A stretch of 5,658 nucleotides of DNA from contig JACPSQ010000008.1 of NCBI GenBank assembly GCA_016193195.1, positions 1 to 5,658 of the forward strand. The letters are read 5' to 3'. Numbering within the stretch: the first letter of the stretch is position 1; each line of letters begins with the position of its first letter. Both the position numbers and the translations under genes were made by a program. The DNA comes from Candidatus Omnitrophota bacterium (GTDB lineage: Bacteria > Omnitrophota > Gorgyraeia > Aquiviventales > Aquiviventaceae). Of this stretch, positions 5,001-5,658 are shown in pieces. The notes under the pieces are model-generated. The model was not told the origin of the DNA. It was given only the letters and a program-made list of their open reading frames with translations, and did no database searches.

Positions 5001-5658
5001 TGATGTCCTCGAACTGGGTCGGCTTGATCTTCTTCAAGAGATCCCGCATCCCCGAGCTTTCAAGCTGGAACACCCCCATGGTGTCGGCGCGCGCCAGGAG
5101 CTGGTAGGTCAGGGGGTCATCCAGGGGCAGCGTGTCGATGGTGAGGGCGAGCCCCTGCCGCCGCTCGATGAGTTTGATCGCCTCGTTGATGACGGTCAAC
5201 GTCCGCAACCCCAGCATGTCGATCTTCAAGAGACCGATATGCTCGAGGGCGGTCATGTCGAAGCCGGTCGTAATCTGCCCGTCGTTGCTCTTGAAGAGGG
5301 GGGCGTATTCGGTCAGGGGCTTATCGGCAATGGTGATGCCGGCGGCGTGGGTCGAGGCATGGCGCGTGAGTCCTTCAAGAATCAGGGCCGTGTCCATGAG
5401 CCGCTTGACCTGCTCGCTTGTGCGGTAGAGGTGGGTGAGCTCCGGGACCTCGGCCAGGGCGCGCGAGAGGGTGATGTCCAGCTCGTTCGGGATCAATTTT
5501 GCGAGGCGGTCCGCCTCGGCGTAGGATATCTTCATGACCCGCGCGACATCGCGCACCACCGCCTTGGCCTGCATGGTGCCGAAGGTGATGATCTGCGCGA
5601 CGTTCGTTTTGCCGTACTTCTGGACGACGTAGTCGATGACCTCGTTGCGCCGCTCGTA
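2020..5658 (-). CDS. dnaE: DNA polymerase III alpha subunit, interrupted by an intein (5' end outside window)
   Basis: The frame is open from the window edge to the TGA at 2020-2022: 1212 visible residues, of which 456 are an intein (3268-4635), leaving 756 of DnaE. A full DnaE has about 1150 residues, so the PHP domain and the first part of the polymerase palm are missing. The visible part begins YERRNEVIDYV, normally just after the PDIDxDF catalytic motif. It continues with AQIITFGT, then KIDMLGLRTLT carrying the third catalytic Asp (codon 5218-5220), ALFRPGPMGSGM, VFQEQVMRIA, LLRRAMGKK and GYGFNK-(intein)-SHSAAYAMISYRTAYLKA. Downstream are a helix-hairpin-helix region (GVIKNVGLSAIASIVQAR), a clamp-binding motif QMTFFD, an OB-fold (near 2338-2577) and a C-terminal tail. 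The protein synthesises DNA in the replisome. It must undergo splicing to be a normal DnaE. It lies upstream of the HU/IHF-like gene. Confidence 0.97.
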   Translation of the reverse strand, partial: YERRNEVIDYVVQKYGKTNVAQIITFGTMQAKAVVRDVARVMKISYAEADRLAKLIPNELDITLSRALAEVPELTHLYRTSEQVKRLMDTALILEGLTRHASTHAAGITIADKPLTEYAPLFKSNDGQITTGFDMTALEHIGLLKIDMLGLRTLTVINEAIKLIERRQGLALTIDTLPLDDPLTYQLLARADTMGVFQLESSGMRDLLKKIKPTQFEDIISVIALFRPGPMGSGMLDDFMKRKHGQTLIRYEHPRLEPILKSTYGVIVFQEQVMRIANELAGFSLAQGDLLRRAMGKKIAGVMEAQRKAFVDGCKKNGVGERTASRIFDLMEHFAGYGFNKCVLGDTRLTDADTGEQVTVEQLFHQRRPMRLWSVDEHLRLTPKPVLDIVSNGSKSVFRVTTARGHAITVTDNHPFLTVDGWKELRELKGGDYIAAPRSLACPKDGQRMERSQLVVLAALLSEGNTCHPSGVYVYNNDKSYIDDFVTHARQFELTYPTVRRRHGLYEVYAGTGTDTTFVKGQRPWNKGLSGYPRSGSHGRFATTPRSGVRQWIEGLKLAWVKSTEKFIPDPVFHLPDDQLALFLGRLWSGDGHVWSDGNPAALYYATSSKRLALQVQHLLLRVGLVGTLTEKRFRYRNTVRIGYTVYLTGIQQAERFIARLGPHLVGHRKALRALHAYCRSAAHDRSSKDVIPAGIKLLVRQAKDRAGLTWKSLEARAGVSMRELCGAVKAYKHGFRRSTIHKLAEYLEAPELLRYATADIYWNRIQSIEPCGIQPTFDLEIEGTHNFVANDLIVHNSHSAAYAMISYRTAYLKAHDPVEFMSALLTSEMGNTDKLVVYLDEAKRMGLAILPPDVNESEAFFTVVNDKTVRCGLGVIKNVGLSAIASIVQARNVRGKFHTVQELCRDIDLRLVNRKVCESLVKAGACDSLGLPRAALLANLDQAMEEATSLQKDRVRGQMTFFDALSATPAHPPSVPAHRLRDWPESQKLAFEKALLGFYVSGHPLARYEASLKAFATAHSQQLLQAEEGVLVTVGGILTKVKHTTTKKTNEQMAVCLLEDLHGDVEVLVFPNNFPQLAPALKPSAVVFVEGRVAIRDDRPRLIAQQVVPIEQGTSQLARAMELVLRHGGEKELLEELKGLLGRFPGEVPIYLRVEMPQEPAMRLKLAENFKVEPRQELLEELGRLLGEESIVIRRRSTEPARSFQPRLRST
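2770..2784 (-). other. Beta-clamp binding motif of DnaE (QMTFF)
   Basis: The pentapeptide QMTFF, within GQMTFFDAL, sits between the helix-hairpin-helix region and the OB-fold. That is where bacterial DnaE proteins carry the internal sliding-clamp-binding motif, usually of QxxLF form. The position and the Q-x-x-hydrophobic-F pattern support the assignment. It would tether the polymerase to the beta clamp and mark this as the processive replicative enzyme. Confidence 0.7.
3397..3576 (-). other. Helix-turn-helix-like segment of the intein
   Basis: Intein residues 354-413, lying between the endonuclease fold and block F, read like an XRE/Cro-type helix-turn-helix. There is a lead helix (GIKLLVRQAKDRAG), LTWKSLEARAGVS as the helix-turn-helix pair, and a closing STIHKLAEYLEAPEL helix. 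The LTWxxLAxxAGVS pattern and the kLAeyL ending are typical of that fold. It is basic and would be expected to help the endonuclease or precursor contact DNA. Some inteins carry an extra DNA-recognition region at this position. The fold is inferred from the sequence pattern only. Confidence 0.55.
3883..4299 (-). other. LAGLIDADG (DOD) homing endonuclease core within the intein
   Basis: Intein residues 113-251 hold both dodecapeptide motifs. Motif 1 is VLAALLSEG, with Glu122 at the catalytic position. Motif 2 is LGRLWSGDG, with Asp250. It is preceded by the typical IPDPVFHLPDDQLALFL lead-in and followed by a beta-rich stretch (ALYYATSSKRLALQVQHLLLRVGLVG) usual for these domains. Such enzymes make a site-specific double-strand break in an intein-free dnaE allele, and repair then copies the intein in. 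Both acidic residues are retained, so the domain may be active. The spacing of about 127 residues between motifs is filled in part by the FVKGQRPWNKG motif. Confidence 0.88.

Overview
All four genes in this window lie on the minus strand and read, in transcription order, dnaE (5' end outside the window), a HU/IHF-family DNA-binding protein, hisS, and aspS (3' end outside the window). The gaps are 35, 111 and 163 bases, so a single co-directional cluster is likely, although I see no convincing promoter or Rho-independent terminator. The sequence is GC-rich (about 65% in hand-counted lines of dnaE). The protein features are ordinary bacterial ones. GC content, the repetitive intergenic text and the gene set would fit a Gram-negative-type environmental lineage such as Nitrospirota or Methylomirabilota, but that placement is a low-confidence guess and nothing here proves it.

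The main item is the replicative DNA polymerase gene. Positions 2020-5658 (minus) encode the C-terminal two thirds of DnaE, the DNA polymerase III alpha subunit. Inside it, at 3268-4635, is an in-frame 456-residue intein placed after the conserved GYGFNK motif and before SHSAAYA. It has Cys1, a TDNH block B, two LAGLIDADG-type endonuclease motifs with their acidic residues present, an extra helix-turn-helix-like segment, a block F with Asp438, and a terminal His-Asn followed by Ser+1. It therefore looks like a complete, canonical class 1 intein with a homing endonuclease domain. Removing it leaves an uninterrupted DnaE sequence. The intein also has lower GC than the flanking DnaE in the lines I counted.

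The second item is the hisS-aspS gap (148-310). It is almost wholly occupied by two strong adjacent inverted repeats: a 17-base perfect pair (237-253 / 296-312) and a 15-base perfect pair (148-162 / 223-237) with a 10-base inner pair (184-193 / 213-222). The four arms are related copies of one word in alternating orientation. In the minus-strand mRNA the last arm contains the aspS Shine-Dalgarno sequence and abuts its ATG, while the first arm overlaps the hisS stop codon. The layout permits 1:2, 3:4 and 2:3 pairings, like an attenuator, and suggests that hisS translation could be coupled to aspS initiation. It could equally be a repetitive extragenic (REP-like) element that happens to sit there.

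Functionally the cluster joins replication (DnaE), nucleoid architecture (HU/IHF-like protein) and translation (histidyl- and aspartyl-tRNA synthetases). The hisS-aspS neighbourhood is a known arrangement in several bacterial groups. Production of active DnaE here would depend on protein splicing.
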